From assembly GCA_014904985.1 (NCBI GenBank), contig MU128996.1, positions 1-64,000 on the forward strand: a stretch of DNA of 64,000 nucleotides, given 5' to 3'. The notes under the pieces are model-generated. The model searched no databases, was not told the origin of the DNA, and was given only the letters and a program-made list of their open reading frames with translations. The translations under genes and the position numbers were made by a program. The stretch is from Hydnum rufescens UP504. Its lineage: Eukaryota; Basidiomycota; Agaricomycetes; Cantharellales; Hydnaceae. Below, in pieces: positions 10,217 through 22,614 of the stretch; position 1 is the stretch's first letter, and the number at the start of each line of letters is the position of its first letter.

Positions 10217-12508
10217 TTATGCTGTGGCGTACTTGGATCGTGAACGTAGATATGCGCCCTCCTTCATCAGGGCCTAGGGAAAGGGAAGAAGGGATCAATA
10301 CATATTACGAGACACATATGGCACAGAAAGAGGACCCACATATGAGAAAGGAATCATGATGATAGCAATCCCAGCCAAGAGCGAGCAGCCACCCCCAATC
10401 CCAAGACGAGAATAGAAGGCCCGGCCAAACAAGGGAAATGCAGCAGCCATCACCGATCGTACGAATGCGTTCCCAGCGAGGACGCTAGCTGCATATTCCG
10501 GGTATGAGAGAGGGAGGTATATAATCGCCGACTGGAAGAGTAGAAAGAGTCCTGAGTGGATATATGCAAGTGTGAGTCAAGCAGAATGGGCCATTGATGG
10601 AAGAGTCAACATCTCGATAAATGTCTTACCTGGAATGTAAAGACTGGCGCCAATGACAGGGGCAATCCAATGTATAGATCTCTTCGCGGTCCACCCTACC
10701 ATAGAACCATAATTAATCCACGGACCCTCCACCAAGGAAGGGATGGTAGACTCACCGAAAATGAACAAAGAAATGGGAATGGTAGGCCCCGAAACCACAG
10801 CCAATACTAACCGCTCCTCGGGAGTGAGGTACCCTTGTCGCATCCACTTCGGGTTCAAGTAGTAATAGATGTAGAGTACATAGACGATTGCGGCTATCAG
10901 AGCACCGACGACAATGCCAAGGAAGGGGAGGCCTGACACCCCCTGCTTGAAACCGTGAAGGTCTACGAAGACGAGAGGGAACGCTTCGAACCACACTACG
11001 ATAACCATTATGAATCAGTATAGTGTATCACGGGGGGAGGTATACGCCACCACGCACGATAGAAAACGGCGTACGCAACTGAGAAAGAACATCATATTAG
11101 GTATAATTCCTCAACATAGCGACCATAAATAATAAATAAGCTCACGACCGACGTAAAGATTGACGAAAAAGACGGCGGGCTCCATCATTAGCTGGAATGG
11201 CCTCACAAGGTACTGCATCGCGATCACCGTTGGCTTCATCTGTGCCATCTTGATCTCGCTGGCGCTCCGCAATTGCTTGTTTCCTGTCAGCTTGCGCAGT
11301 CTCTTCGCCCGTTTGTATAAAATGGTATCTCCAAGAGTCTCAGGAAAGAAGAAGAGCAAGACAATGAGGGCGCCGCCAGAGAGCCAGAGGAGCTCCCAAA
11401 TCGGCCATTGCCATCCCTTGGCTTGCGCAGCAAATCCACCCTACAGGCACAAGTTCATGAAGGGAAGTCGAGGACGTCTCGGGGTAGTGACTTACCACGA
11501 TGGGCCCGAATACCGGACCAGCGACGCCAAACATGGCCCACAGCGCCATGGGATATGGCATATTGGGCCAAGGAAGCTGCAGGCATAACAAAAAAGTTAA
11601 TCCCCAGGAAGACATCCCATTGCAAAAGCAGAATATGATTCGAGGTAGGACGGGACGTACATATCTGCAATTGACGCACCACCTGTAGCGAGCACCGGGG
11701 AACAGAAGAAACCGGCGAGGAAACGAAGGACGAGGAGACTCCCAATATTAGGCGCCAGAGCGGTTGGGACTTGAAGGCAGACGAAGATGAGGAGAGTAAC
11801 GATGTATACAGGTCTGCGGCCGACGGCAGGAACTTCCTGAAGAGGAGAGAAAACCTAGTTATCGAGATCCAAGAGAGAAAATGAGTGCAAAAGAAAGGGA
11901 TGAAGGCAGTATAAATAGACACAGACCATGGGCCCGATACCGTAGGCAAGAACATAGAGTGAGAGGCCAAGGGTGCTGACAACGGGAGAGACATGGAAAT
12001 GGGTGATTACACCCGGTATGGAAGCTGTATAGATGGCTGAACCAATGTAGACCGAAACCGTCAAGAGGCAGAGTGCGAGGTGGACTGTGAGACGCTTTTT
12101 GAAACTCCAGTTCCTAAGTAAAGAAGCTTGAGGACAAGACAAAGAATTAGAAAAGACTGAGGCTCACATTGGATTATCTGGGTCGTCTGGGCCGTCCCAG
12201 TCGACGAGGTTTGGATCTACGGCATTATCTATCACGGTGGCCTGGGAGAGATGGGCCTCTTTTGAGACCGCACTGTCACTGTTGGCGGGAGTGGGTGTCT
12301 TCGTCTTGCCCAATTCTAGATCATCTTGTGGAGAGTGAAGAGAAGCAGGAGAAGACAATGCCTTTTCATCGCGTACAGTGGACTGAGCGAAGCGATAGCG
12401 ATTTGGGGGCTGATAACCTGGTTTCTGATCAGCATATGGGAGGATGCGACCACCACTAATATGGTTGAGAATCCCGCCGACGGTCGAATCGCGAACTAGG
12501 TCAAGCAT
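10217..12508 (-). CDS. MFS transporter, DHA1 (drug:H+ antiporter) type
   Basis: A nine-exon model fits on the - strand: 12508-12168, 12113-11927, 11854-11657, 11576-11496, 11440-11146, 11078-11058, 10995-10630, 10551-10340 and 10273-10217. All junctions are GT-AG, the phases agree, and the sum is 1758 nt (585 residues plus stop). The first ~115 residues form a cytosolic tail with DDPDNPMNW before the first membrane segment, typical of fungal DHA1 exporters (FLU1/TPO-like). YVLAYGIGPM and VFSPLQEVPAVGRRPVY mark helices 2-3. GFFCSPVLATGGASIADM, GPVFGPIVGGF and FPETLGDTILYKRAKRLRK lie before the central loop, and FYLWFEAFPLVF opens the second half. The C-terminus ends in RSRSKYATA. Exon 6 is only 21 nt. 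The protein should sit in the plasma membrane and export small molecules using the proton gradient; the substrate is unknown. Confidence 0.9.
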
Positions 12509-12575
12509 GCCCTGGTTGGGGGTGTTGGGGGGGTAACAGACCGAGGATGAGGATTGACCGAGCGTCCTGGAGAGG

Positions 12576-12584
12576 TTTTTTATA
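12576..12584 (-). promoter_or_regulatory. TATA box of the MFS transporter gene
   Basis: Read on the - strand this is TATAAAAAA, about 68-76 nt upstream of the ATG at 12508, in the region expected for a fungal TATA element. There is no competing ORF between it and the start. Confidence 0.5.
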
Positions 12585-14266
12585 CGCGAAATAAAGAGAA
12601 GGAATTTAAATTATGGACTGATGTGGAGGAGGGATATGTGGAGGAGAGATTGCCGCTGCATTACGCGTCTCAGGGAATGACTCGACGTCAAAGGAATACA
12701 CGCTCTGATCTTGTCATATCCATTGGTTGAGCGGATTCACAGGCGATGACTTGGCCATGCCGAAGCCTGGGACCTGACCAGAACCTCAATTTAGAGAAAA
12801 TACTGTAGCAGAACCCAGCACTCAGTGGCAAAGCAAGAAGTGGAGCCATTCGTGGGAGCTGCGAAGTCGCGACGTTGAGTGCTGGTGAGTGGGAGTATCA
12901 TTGTTCCCACCTTGAAATACTCTTGGAATGGATCGCGATCTCGCGATCGATAGATGCCAGGAATCCATGCAGGGTCACTGGAGGGCCCCTGGGCGCGATA
13001 CCAATAAGGAAACAAGGGTACGGCCGTGGCGACGTCCATGACTCACTGCTAGCCGCTCAAAACAACGCTGACGTTGCCAATAGACGCTCATCTTACCAAG
13101 GGTCAAGCCACATGCCGTCACTGGCTTCTCAAGAGTTTCTGGTATTTTCGGGGTATGGCATATCTTAGCATTTCCCATACGACCTTGATCCCAGGTCGCC
13201 TGGCTCCAACGTTGGAAACCAAGCTGAAATCAGTCTTCGGTACATTGCGGTCCGACTCAAACTGGAGAAGAGTCCAATTCGACTGGTCTCTTGATGTTGA
13301 TGGTCGCTAGCAACTTGATTATGTGGTCCTTCTCTCCTCCAATTGCAAGTGCAAGCTCGGTGGCATCTAGCAAGGGGATCTGCTCTTGGCACAGAAAAAT
13401 GGAACTTCCCACCGCTCGGAATCTCCCAGGAGCCTCCACCTACCTCCACCCACCTCCACCTCCACCTCCACCTCCACATATATAATATTACTATACATTG
13501 TGCCTCAAGAAAGTCGCGATTGCGGGAACGTGCACTCATCTGTTCTAGAATTTTAGTCGAGATCATTCCCAAGATCGCATCGTGATGCTAGCCCACCTAG
13601 GGTTCGCATTGAGGGACCCTTTAATTTTCTCCCGAGGGCATTCTTTTAGATGTGGTGATTTTCCAAAGTGGCACCCTAGGCCTGTGTCCCCAGAATCTTC
13701 GCTTAATCGCTATCTATGGAAAAAATTTTCAAATGCTCAACAGATTCATTGCACTCGAAAGATTTCTTTGCCTCTTCCTTCTGAAGTCACCGTGCAGTGA
13801 ATGCGTGAATGAATCTACTTTTCCCTTTTATAGTATGTCCTGGGGATAATCAGAGGAATACGATCATGAGTCCCTAGATTATGAGTCCAACCGTCACAGT
13901 TGGTTTCTGACCAAAGCGGTACAATAGCCGGACGGGCGGGAGAAAGGGATTAACGCATCCCCAGAGTGAGGGGGCCGACCTTACAGAGGAGATCGCATTC
14001 AGACGTTTAGGTTTCCGTGCCACCTTCTCCGCTCGTGTATAATTATACTGAGTGCCTGGGCGCATTTGAGTTCTTTCATGGAATTCCCTATCCCTGTGTG
14101 GTATCATGGGGGGGTGAGTTTGTGCGATGACAGTGTTCCTGCTGGATTTAGTCATTCTCGGCGGCCACAGAGGATTTAGAAAACCGAGAAAAAATCGTAC
14201 TGAAGCTAGGATATACCAGGATATACTGTATGGTAGTAAGAATTAAAAGCACGCCTCTGACTATAA
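12585..14266. other. Intergenic region between MFS and TSR1
   Basis: This contains the MFS upstream region (12585 to about 13200) and the 3' flank of TSR1. ORFs here are short, overlap on both strands and show no family motif. A CCACCT hexanucleotide repeat lies at 13434-13479. I found no tRNA with a good cloverleaf. Confidence 0.5.
13434..13479. repeat. (CCACCT)n microsatellite
   Basis: About 45 nt of CTCCAC units with slight interruptions at the left end. On the - strand it reads as a Trp/Arg low-complexity frame, which is not a gene. Confidence 0.85.
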
Positions 14267-17218
14267 TTACTCTTCCATCACGTCTTCCCTTGGGGCAAGT
14301 AGCGACCGAACGGACTCCTTCCATAGCTGACTCCACTTCGGGAACGCGCGCCTGTACAGAGACAAGCACACAGTATCCATCTGGTTGATCTGCCCATCGA
14401 AGTGTGCTTTGAAGTAGCCATGGGTACCTAACGATTCCCGGATGTGGCCCACGCGTCCGCGCTTCGTATGGAGCTGGACGGGGCGAAATACGCAACGTCC
14501 TCTGCAAACCGAGTTAGAGACAGCCCGACAATGGATTGACCATGTTAAACAATGCGCACCAGCGTTGAAGAGCATGTATCGAATCGTCGCAGTCTTTTTG
14601 TTTACTTTGAACGGATGGCCCGTGAGGATGATCCGCTTGGCTATGATCCGTTTAGGATCTGGATTCATGAAAGAACCTGTCGCAACGAGATCTGGGGTCG
14701 TTCGGAAATAAATAGAATATCTCAGACAGGAATACCACGAACAATAGGGAGAAACGCACCCTGAGGATCGTCTGTACTCCGAAGCAAGAGACATGGTTGC
14801 TTGCCGAAGATTATGGGCTCGAAAACTGTCGTAACACTTGTCACACCGTGTTGCAGATACCGTTCGAATTTGTGTACGTTGTTGGCGGCCTTGTGCTCAT
14901 GGTCGCTATACACGGGATTGGTATGGTAGCGACGGGGACCAACGCAGAGGATCAGGGGGTCTTTCGACCGTGCAAATTCACTGTATTCAGTGTTGCCGGG
15001 CACCGCAAAGTTGAGGACAGAGTATTTATGTTCATGTTGTAACAAGCCAAACACGACGAAGGGATAAGCCACATTATAACTTAATGCGACATTGTGGGGC
15101 ACATTTTTAAGATATATTGAAACAGAGGTGCCAGACTAAGGATCATAGTAAGGAAATTGATCATATGAGTCCAACAAAATAAGAGACTTACGGCCACACT
15201 GCCTCCGCCTGCTTACGGACCTTCTTGTTCGCTCGTAGTCCTCAAACTGGAAGATTCGGGCATAATCAACGGGAAAATTCTCATAAGGGTCCCAAGGACT
15301 GGTGCGGAATGACCGTGGGCCACGGTACCGCTGGAAACGTGTGCGAGCGGGGATATCCTTAGGGGTATCCAATTCGTCAGGAAATTCAAGATCATCGCGG
15401 TCTTCTCGTTCCCGCGCACGGGCCCACCGCTAGTCGTCCAACATAAAGCCATTCTAAAAACCATCGCAGGCACTTCGTCGTAATAATGGATGCACTGCCT
15501 TCCTTCCTCTTCGAGGTCGAGATCGGCAAAGGGAACTGATCCTTTCCGTGTGTCGATTTCTTCTTCTTCGTCCACCATCTCGACAGGCTCGGGATAGGCA
15601 TCGCAGCCTTCTTCCACGTCCACGCTCCCGTCGGTATCATCAACCTCCTCCTCCTCGTCGGACTCACAATCCGAGCGGCCTGATACGCACTTGTCCCTTT
15701 CGGGACTTTGCGCACAGCCTCGGGGGTCGTCCCATTCTTTGCAGGGGGTAATGCTGGATCATTTGAAGGCCCGGAGACCCCCTGCATCTCTTCGTCTGTA
15801 GGCCATGTTTGTTCGTTGAGAAGAGTATCGGGCTCCAGGCGTGAAATCAGGCTGTCCCCATCATTCGCAAGCTCTGACAAGACTTGGGACTCCACGTTCA
15901 TGCTTCCTAATCCCTGCTCCCGTCGCGCTCGATGAGAAGTCGGTGAGGAGACGATCTGCGAAGAAAGCAGATGAGCTAAGAAAACAAGGCGGTATAGCCA
16001 TGTCCTGTACCTTCTCAATTTCGTAGTCGCCAAAATTTGGGACATGGATGAGCCGATCCGCAGATAGAGGGGAGCCGCGGATGATACCTGATGCCCGTAG
16101 AGTCCCTAGACGAGTCTGTAGGCACATATTTGATTTAGATGCAACCAAACGGAATAGAACGAGAGTCTATACTTCGTTAAATGCGCCAATGTTTAGGGAG
16201 CCATTTTCCTCCCATCCCAAGGAGTCTACAAGTACCCAGGGCCGACTTTCTCTCCAACGAACTCGATTCGGTCGGCCCTCGCAGAAACACCGGGCAACGT
16301 TAGTAGCCTCAGCAGGAGAAGAGAGGTCGTAAACCCGCTGTTAGGTAGGAGCGAGATACTGAATGAAAGGAAGGAGAGACTTGATGATGGCTGAACGTTG
16401 CTTGAGTTCTTTGCCAGCGGGAGACTTCCCGCGGGATGCGAAGATTGGTTGGATGGAGATAACAGATCGAATGGTGTCACGTACCCGCGTGACAGTGACC
16501 ACCTTGGGGAGTCCTTGAGCCTGAAGGCGGCGCAAGGCCAAATCTCCCCAATTGTCAACTTCAACTTCGGTAGAGAGGAACAAAGCGACGTAGTCCACCA
16601 CTTTGCAAGCGTCAAGCCTAGCATATAATCCGCGATATAGGAGGATAAACTGTGCGCTAGTCTTGAAGCGCTCCACACTAGTTCCGTAGAAGACACCATT
16701 TGATAAATTCTCAGATTGCATATGCAAACGTTTACTCAGGGGAATTCCAAGTACCGTAAGATGGCATGTCAGCGACATCGACGCCAGGGGGTGCGACCAC
16801 ACATTTTGCGGCGTCAAGAACTCAGGCATCGGTGCACAGAGGGACAATGGCTACTATTCGAGGGGCACCATGAACACCATTAAAGATTCGAGTAGCCTGG
16901 ACCAATTCGTGGCGTTTCTTCAATTGCATTTGCTTGGTTGCATTGCGTCGATTTAACCGAATCTGGGCCACAGTAGGCGACTTGCCGGCTTCTACGCTTG
17001 CTCGAGCAACCTGCCCTGTATTGCATTCTATAAATTGACGCTGCATAATACTCCAGGACAGCACAAACCTTTCGAGGCTTCTGTGAGTGCAGATATCGTT
17101 GCATGTTTTGATTTGAAAGGTTTGTTTTGCTAATATGACCTCCTGTTCAACGAACGAGTGAGACCGAATAGATGCTTTTTTTTACCTGCTTATGTGTAGG
17201 TCGGTGCGAGTTGCCCAT
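14267..17218 (-). pseudogene. TSR1: TSR1, 40S ribosome-biogenesis GTPase-like factor, broken
   Basis: Homology runs the full length of Tsr1/Bms1-type 40S maturation factors. Exon 1 (17218-17186) encodes MGNSHRPTHKQ. Exon 2 (17129-17069) has NKPFKSKHAT and exon 3 (from 17015) has LNRRNATKQMQLKKR and APRIVAIVPLC. Later parts encode FLSTEVEVDNWGDLALRRLQ, GIIRGSPLSADRLIHVPNFG, EQTWPTDEE, FRTSPWDPYENFPVDYARIF, VFGLLQHEHKYSVLNF, NPDPKRIIAKRIILTGHPFK, and GRVGHIRESLGTHGYFKAHF at the C-terminus. Clean exons include 15135-14760, 14691-14560 and 14501-14267. Damage: an in-frame TGA at 16824-16822, an in-frame TAA at 16343-16341 (between APT and QRVYDL), a frame change near 15675 after YQAARI, and another near 15217-15190. 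TSR1 is essential in yeast, so a working copy should exist elsewhere unless these are sequence errors. Confidence 0.85.
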
Positions 17219-17739
17219 CAATATACGATCCAGCCCTGTTGCGGTGTCGATCTGGTAAAAGGATCTGGATGGGTCGTCTCCGTCCCACTTCAAGACCCCT
17301 GCGAGCTCTAGGGTAGGCGGTATCCCCGGGTCACTGATTAGTCTGATTTTGAGGCCGAATTTGGCCAAAGCATATATGCAAATTCACTGATTTGGGGGGT
17401 AAAATCGGCTCCAAAGATTGTAAAAATGAAAGACAACTGCCTGTGGCCGGCACAAAATGAAAGTCCTTGCATTCCGGAGCACCGTAGGCTTGAGAAATAG
17501 CACACAGGAAGCTTGAGCACCCCGGTTTCGTCGTCGCGGCTAATTCCTTGCCGTGGGATGTTGCCTTGGGTTTTCGGAACCCTCTCACCTAGGGCTCGCA
17601 GGGGTCCTCCCATTTCCCATGATACCTCATTACATATTGAGACGTGAGTCATAAGCGCCTGCTTTGGCCTCATCTTACGTATCAGTCGATTATGCAGCGA
17701 AGCGAATTCACTTCACTGCGAGCCGGGTCCGGTTGTTTC
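17219..17739. other. Island right edge, no gene seen
   Basis: This is the upstream region of TSR1. Small overlapping ORFs on the - strand (for example 17331-17588) show no recognisable family. At about 17740 the sequence becomes alignable to the type B promoter regions at about 28850 and 34970, marking the return of the kinase array. Confidence 0.45.
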
Positions 17740-19421
17740 CTGTGACGATGTCCGCCGAGGGAGCGAAGGAGTGGGCACTCCCAAGCACCCTTCACTCTCA
17801 GATGCCCTCCATTTCACGCCAGCGGTCGGCAAGTCTGGTTAAAACGACGTCTTAGTCACGTGTGCCATTCAGTTTTTGGACTCCCATATTCGAACAGGCT
17901 TCGTATAGCCATGGGAGATCAGAGAGCCTGGCGAATACGACACATATATGAGTATTACTGGTTCTGTCAGCTTTCACCTTCTCGCGTTGTTGCGGATCCG
18001 TGCCAGTGCCTCCCCCACCCTCCAGCTCCACGTTCAATTCGATCAGCTCACCACAACGATACATACGATCGACGACATTCCTTAATTTTGTTCAGCAATC
18101 AACTGCAGCAAGTAAGTAGGGTCGTTATTTATTCCTACATATATTCTTATCCTCGCCCCGCCTCTGAAGGGCCTCCACCTTTGGCACTGGGCGCCAGCAA
18201 CGCACCTCCTGCAATTGAAAAGGCATCTCCCTTGCCACCGGCTGAAACCACTCCCACAAGCTCTCTCTTCCCATCCTATGAGCTAAGCAATGTCCCGTAC
18301 GCGCCACCATACACATTAGGGTCTGGAGTACCAGTGTCCTCCCCTACCGTGTTCCCGTCGATGCCGGCCACTACAATCTATCCTCCAGCCCCTCCATTAG
18401 CTTCGGAGCTCTCATTGTCTCTTCCCAGTTTGTCATCATGGAGGGTCCGCCCTGTATCGTTCGGTCTCCCCTCTCGTCCTGAAGACCAAGGCTCGTCATG
18501 CTCATCTCACGTCCAAGCCCTTCGAGAAGAGAATTCTTCCGAAGTCCGACTGCAACGTAGGCCTTCCGAGCTACCCTCATCACTCCCCTCACGCACTACC
18601 ACACATCCAGTACCAGCAGCGGCGGCTCACGGATCGGTGCACCTCGCGACGCAGACGAATCCGCTTTTTGGCGACCTTCATCCCCCATATTGTCTGCTAT
18701 AGCGAGCCCTGTACAAGGACCCACGTCTTTCCCTATTCCTGCACCACCATCTACTGTCCCTGGATCGGAGGCACCGGGAGGTGTCGAGCGGTTTTAATCC
18801 CAGGTGGAGGGCCCCCGCGCGTCGGTTTCAAACTCATTTCGACCTATGACCTCTATCATGCCATCCCTCGAGCTTAGCGAGGCTAGAACCCAGCAGGAGA
18901 CAGATATACCCTTGAGACCAAGCAACTCGGGCAGTACTTTGACGAGGGCTACCCCAGCGGACAACAATAGTATAACGTTGAAGGAGATTCCCCTGGTGTC
19001 TGATGACCTTGGCCTGAAAACGCAGTCACCTGGGACTGTTCTCTTTCAGACATCGCATGCGCTTGCTGATACCTTCCTCCCCGGGATCCCATCCCCTTTC
19101 CAAGATGAGGCAGAAACAAAAGAAACGCGGGCTCTGAACGATTCTCCTTCGTCGATATCTCTCACCGCTCGGCATAGTCCTGTAATTTCGTCCTCGGTCT
19201 CCCTGGACAAAGTCGCGCCTATGCTTCATGAGGAAGTTCTTCCTGAGATTAGTCGCGGTGATGCTGAGCCTGATACGATCGCCCTGATCGAGGGACCAGA
19301 TGACACTTCGGACGATATTGTGAGTGCACAGGTCCCGACGTCTCTGATATCGGCGGGCCTCCCTGTGTCCCCTGAGACCCCAGTCGAGCTCATCGCCATT
19401 CGACGTGATGGACCCTGACCA
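17740..19421 (+). pseudogene. Type B kinase N-terminal fragment with lost start codon
   Basis: Positions 17740-17999 match the type B promoters of K4 and K5. Where those have ACATCCATG this copy reads GGATCCGTG at 17994-18002, so the start codon is gone. The TATATAATTAT box is also altered, to a TATATGAGTAT-like stretch near 17946. Exon 1 is frame-shifted before a GTAAGT donor near 18113. Exon 2 encodes EKASPLPPAETTPTSS and runs in one frame to about 18702, then continues in another frame at 18804-19418 with LELSEARTQ and SRGDAEPDTIALIEG. It stops abruptly at about 19421 and the type A upstream region of K2 begins. There are no 150 nt repeats and no kinase domain. Confidence 0.75.
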
Positions 19422-19911
19422 TCTGGTGATGGGATGCAGGCCACGAAGATGTACCCCAAGTTCCGGCGATATCGCCCATAGTACGAGGTGTCCGTGCACA
19501 TCATGTTTAGGACCAACCTGGGCCTCCACACTCGGATGGTGAAGGGAACGAAATGACAAGGGCGTGCCCCTTGAAAGTCTTCATCGAACAGGCGAGAGTA
19601 TTTTAAGTGGATCAGTAATCTCCAGGAATGCATCGCGCAAGCGCTCATGGAGAGGTGATTTCTGGTCTTCGACTGCCGAAGAAACCGACTTGTGGTCAAA
19701 CACATGAATATCCGTGGGAACTAAGCCCAAATTTTGAAGTGCAATCCCCCAACGTAAATTAGGGTTTCTTTACCTTGACAGAGTCAAAGATTACTTGCTT
19801 ATTCGAGTAGGGCGTAATACATGCCCTACCAATGGTGGATATGAAATTTTCATCCCAATATTCTCTTCCCTCGTGGTTTCGGCATGGAAGCCTCCGTAAT
19901 ATAAGTGTTCT
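19422..19911 (+). other. Type A upstream region of K2
   Basis: This non-coding region aligns with the flanks before exon 1 of K6 (41960-42480) and K1. It joins the type B fragment directly at about 19421. The exon 1 ATG found in other units is missing here because about 25 nt around it is deleted near 19945. Confidence 0.5.
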
Positions 19912-22614
19912 TTGCTCAATGCTGTGACTCTTGTGTCGGATTCCCTGCAATACAGAGCGATCTCGTCCCTGTGCATACCTAGCATGCCCCAATCCTCGAA
20001 GAGGAGTCGGTCTGGTGTGCTTCGCGCCGATTCTTTCGATGCGATCGCAAAAGCGGAAACTCCATTCGCCTGGCCCATTGCTCACTTCTATGACAAGATT
20101 ACCTCTCTTAACTCTGGGTAAGTCATCTTGTCGGATACGTACAGCAACGTAATAATGGCGACTTTTTGTAGGCTGGATGCATTTACATCAGGGGATGTCC
20201 GAGACATCGTGTGCTACAAAAATGGGGTTGGCAAAGCCTATCGTGTCCTTGCAGTCCAGACAGCTGAATAATGTTCTAGGCCTACAAGTACCTGCTCATG
20301 TGTGTTCACACCCAGAACGAGGGGGCCCCGCTTGTCTGGGTGCGGACGGAGAGGCACCCAGTAAAACGTAGCAATATTTCTCGATCTCCCGCTGTGACGG
20401 ATACGATCAGGTTCTCCTACGACCCCTCCAAGCTCTGGAAACCAGAGGACGATAGAGTGATGGCTAGCGCGCTTACCACTCTGAATTTCCGTCACGTCGT
20501 AGACCTGCTGAACATCGTTCATAACATACCCAACACTTACATAATGACCGACTCTAACTGGTACGCTGGCGTCCTCATCGGAATGCTTCATGGAGGCTTC
20601 GGGGAATCTTGGGTCAATCCACCCCCACCAAACTGGGTCAAGATGGCCCCCTATATTTTCGGAAGCTACGCGCCTGGGGCTATGCAGCACGTGGAGCGCC
20701 AATTTGCTATCCGGCACCCTAACATGAAAAGGATCTCACTCAGAGAGCCGGAGGCATGGAAAAACGAGCTCACTCCTCTGTCGCAACCACCGAGCTCAAA
20801 ACAGGATGATCGCGAAGGCGCCGATTCAAACCCAGCCAGCACAAGGGAGAAAGTAGCACATGTTAGCTCAGCACCAACTTTGTTGCAGGAACACCCCCAG
20901 GAACCTCGCCCAATGCAGTCACCCAATCCGAATGGTGCCGCACCTGTCGAAACCACCGATGCTAAGAACAATGGTGGTGACCAGCCTCGAGGTCGCGAAA
21001 TAAGGGATGGTCCTGCCCCAGGAATTGGCCATTCCACTGGACTCGTCTCAAAGCCTCTCAAATCCCTGACATCATACGATCCGCATCGTCCTTCAATATC
21101 TCAAAGCAGGGACCCCATATCTGGCCAAACTGATGAGACGCGACCCGTGCAGCCCCCCAGTGCATCCCCAACTCCGACTTCTCCCACTCGGATGTCTACT
21201 AAAGAGGGTTCCACTGGAATAGATGAAATAACGCCCACTTTGCAAGGCGCTGTGATTACGGCCCCTTCCCCAGAAGCTTTCGGACGAGGCCCACAAGAGG
21301 GACCTGGTCACGAGTCTAGCCCACAAGCTAGTCCGTCATTTACCAATGCCCAACCGAGTTCCCCCGGCGAAACTCCGAACTTGACTGACCGCATTGTTCG
21401 TTTGAACCCCACACCCATGGCGATAGGCGGGTACTCCTCAGTCTACAGAGGCAGCTTGTGCTCTCCCACTTCTGATGACCCTGACCGAGTTCTTCCGGTG
21501 TTCTTTTTAATTGATTGCTCCTGTGGGGCCCATGTGCTAACAGCTGATACCCCAGGTTGCAATCAAGGTCCTTCGTGCTCGTATTTCAAATATGGATGAG
21601 CACATGCTCAGACAGAAACTCCACAAGGCAATTTTATCGCGCAGTTGCACAATGGATCTTTCATTGATGATTTGTATAGCGTCTGCATGTGGAAATGCGA
21701 ATATGGGCCCAATTGCACCATGAGAATGTGGTGAGATTGTTGGGTCATACCGAAGAACCCGAAGGGCCTGGTCTCGTTTCAATGTTGTACTGTCATGGTA
21801 ATGTCCTGAGCTTTCTAGTGAAGAATCCAGATGTCAATCGGGAGATTATTGTGCGTTTACATCCATATTCTTTCACTTGAATATGGGGTCTGTCGCCGAC
21901 TGAGCCTGATCTTTTCAGTGTGCTGATGTTGCACTGGGATTGCAATACTTACATGACCATGAGGCTCAAATTATACACGGTGATCTGAATGGGGTATGGT
22001 TGAATACACTGAGCAGTGGCACCTTGCTGATCACTTGATATCTTCAGGAAAATGTAGTGATTGATGCAGAAGGAAGAGCGAGTATTTGTGATTTCGGACT
22101 GTCTATAATTCTTGATGGGGAACCTACTGGCCATACATCATCAGACTTTGGTGGATCACTGCGATTTATGGCCCTGAACTTCAAGAAGAAAGCACTAGAA
22201 CTGTGCAGACAGACATCTATGCCTATGCATGCACTTGTTTTCAGGTGGGATCCATTCTTGCCATATGCTGTGTTTCATCTAATCTGTAATCCTCCATTTC
22301 CTGTAGATCTTGTTTGACCAGAAGCCCTACCATAAACTCACCCAACATGCTCACATTGTGTGCGCTATATTGAATTGTCAGCCTCCCTTTGAACCATCAG
22401 ACAAGGGAGTCACTTTTCCTTCACTTTTGCAAGTCTTGAAATGCTGCTTGGATCATGACCGATGGAGTCGGCCATCAGTGAAATTAATCATAGACACTAT
22501 ACAGCACTGCCTGTATGATAGCTTTGAAGCAAACCTGGGCATCCACCAAGGAACTGTGCGTACTCTTTCTAGACAGTATGTACTGGATTATCCACCAAGG
22601 TTATTGGTTTATAG
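19912..22614 (+). CDS. K2: type A TKL kinase, joined in frame to K3 (one frameshift)
   Basis: Exons: 19912-20117, 20172-20226, 20280-21497 (406 codons, uninterrupted), 21556-21627, 21680-21850, 21919-21993, 22048-22244 and 22307-22555. The usual exon 1 ATG is deleted; the in-frame ATG at 19912 is the best replacement. Exon 3 carries the type A domain (NWYAGVLIGMLHGGFGESW), a Pro-rich linker and GGYSSVYRG. Later exons give VAIKVLR, HENVVRLLGHTEEPEG, HGDLNG (Lys to Asn against the family), CDFGLS and CCLDHDRWSRP. The intron at 21628 has a GC instead of a GT donor. Exon 7 is 197 nt where intact copies have 198: one base is missing near 22170, so the APELLEES part is shifted. After exon 8 an AG acceptor at 22614 leads not to the usual last kinase exon but, in phase, into the long type B ORF of K3. 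Confidence 0.75.

Noticed and set aside
13165..13572. ORF with a Trp/Arg repeat on the minus strand
   Set aside because: It is produced by the CCACCT microsatellite and has no other coding signal.
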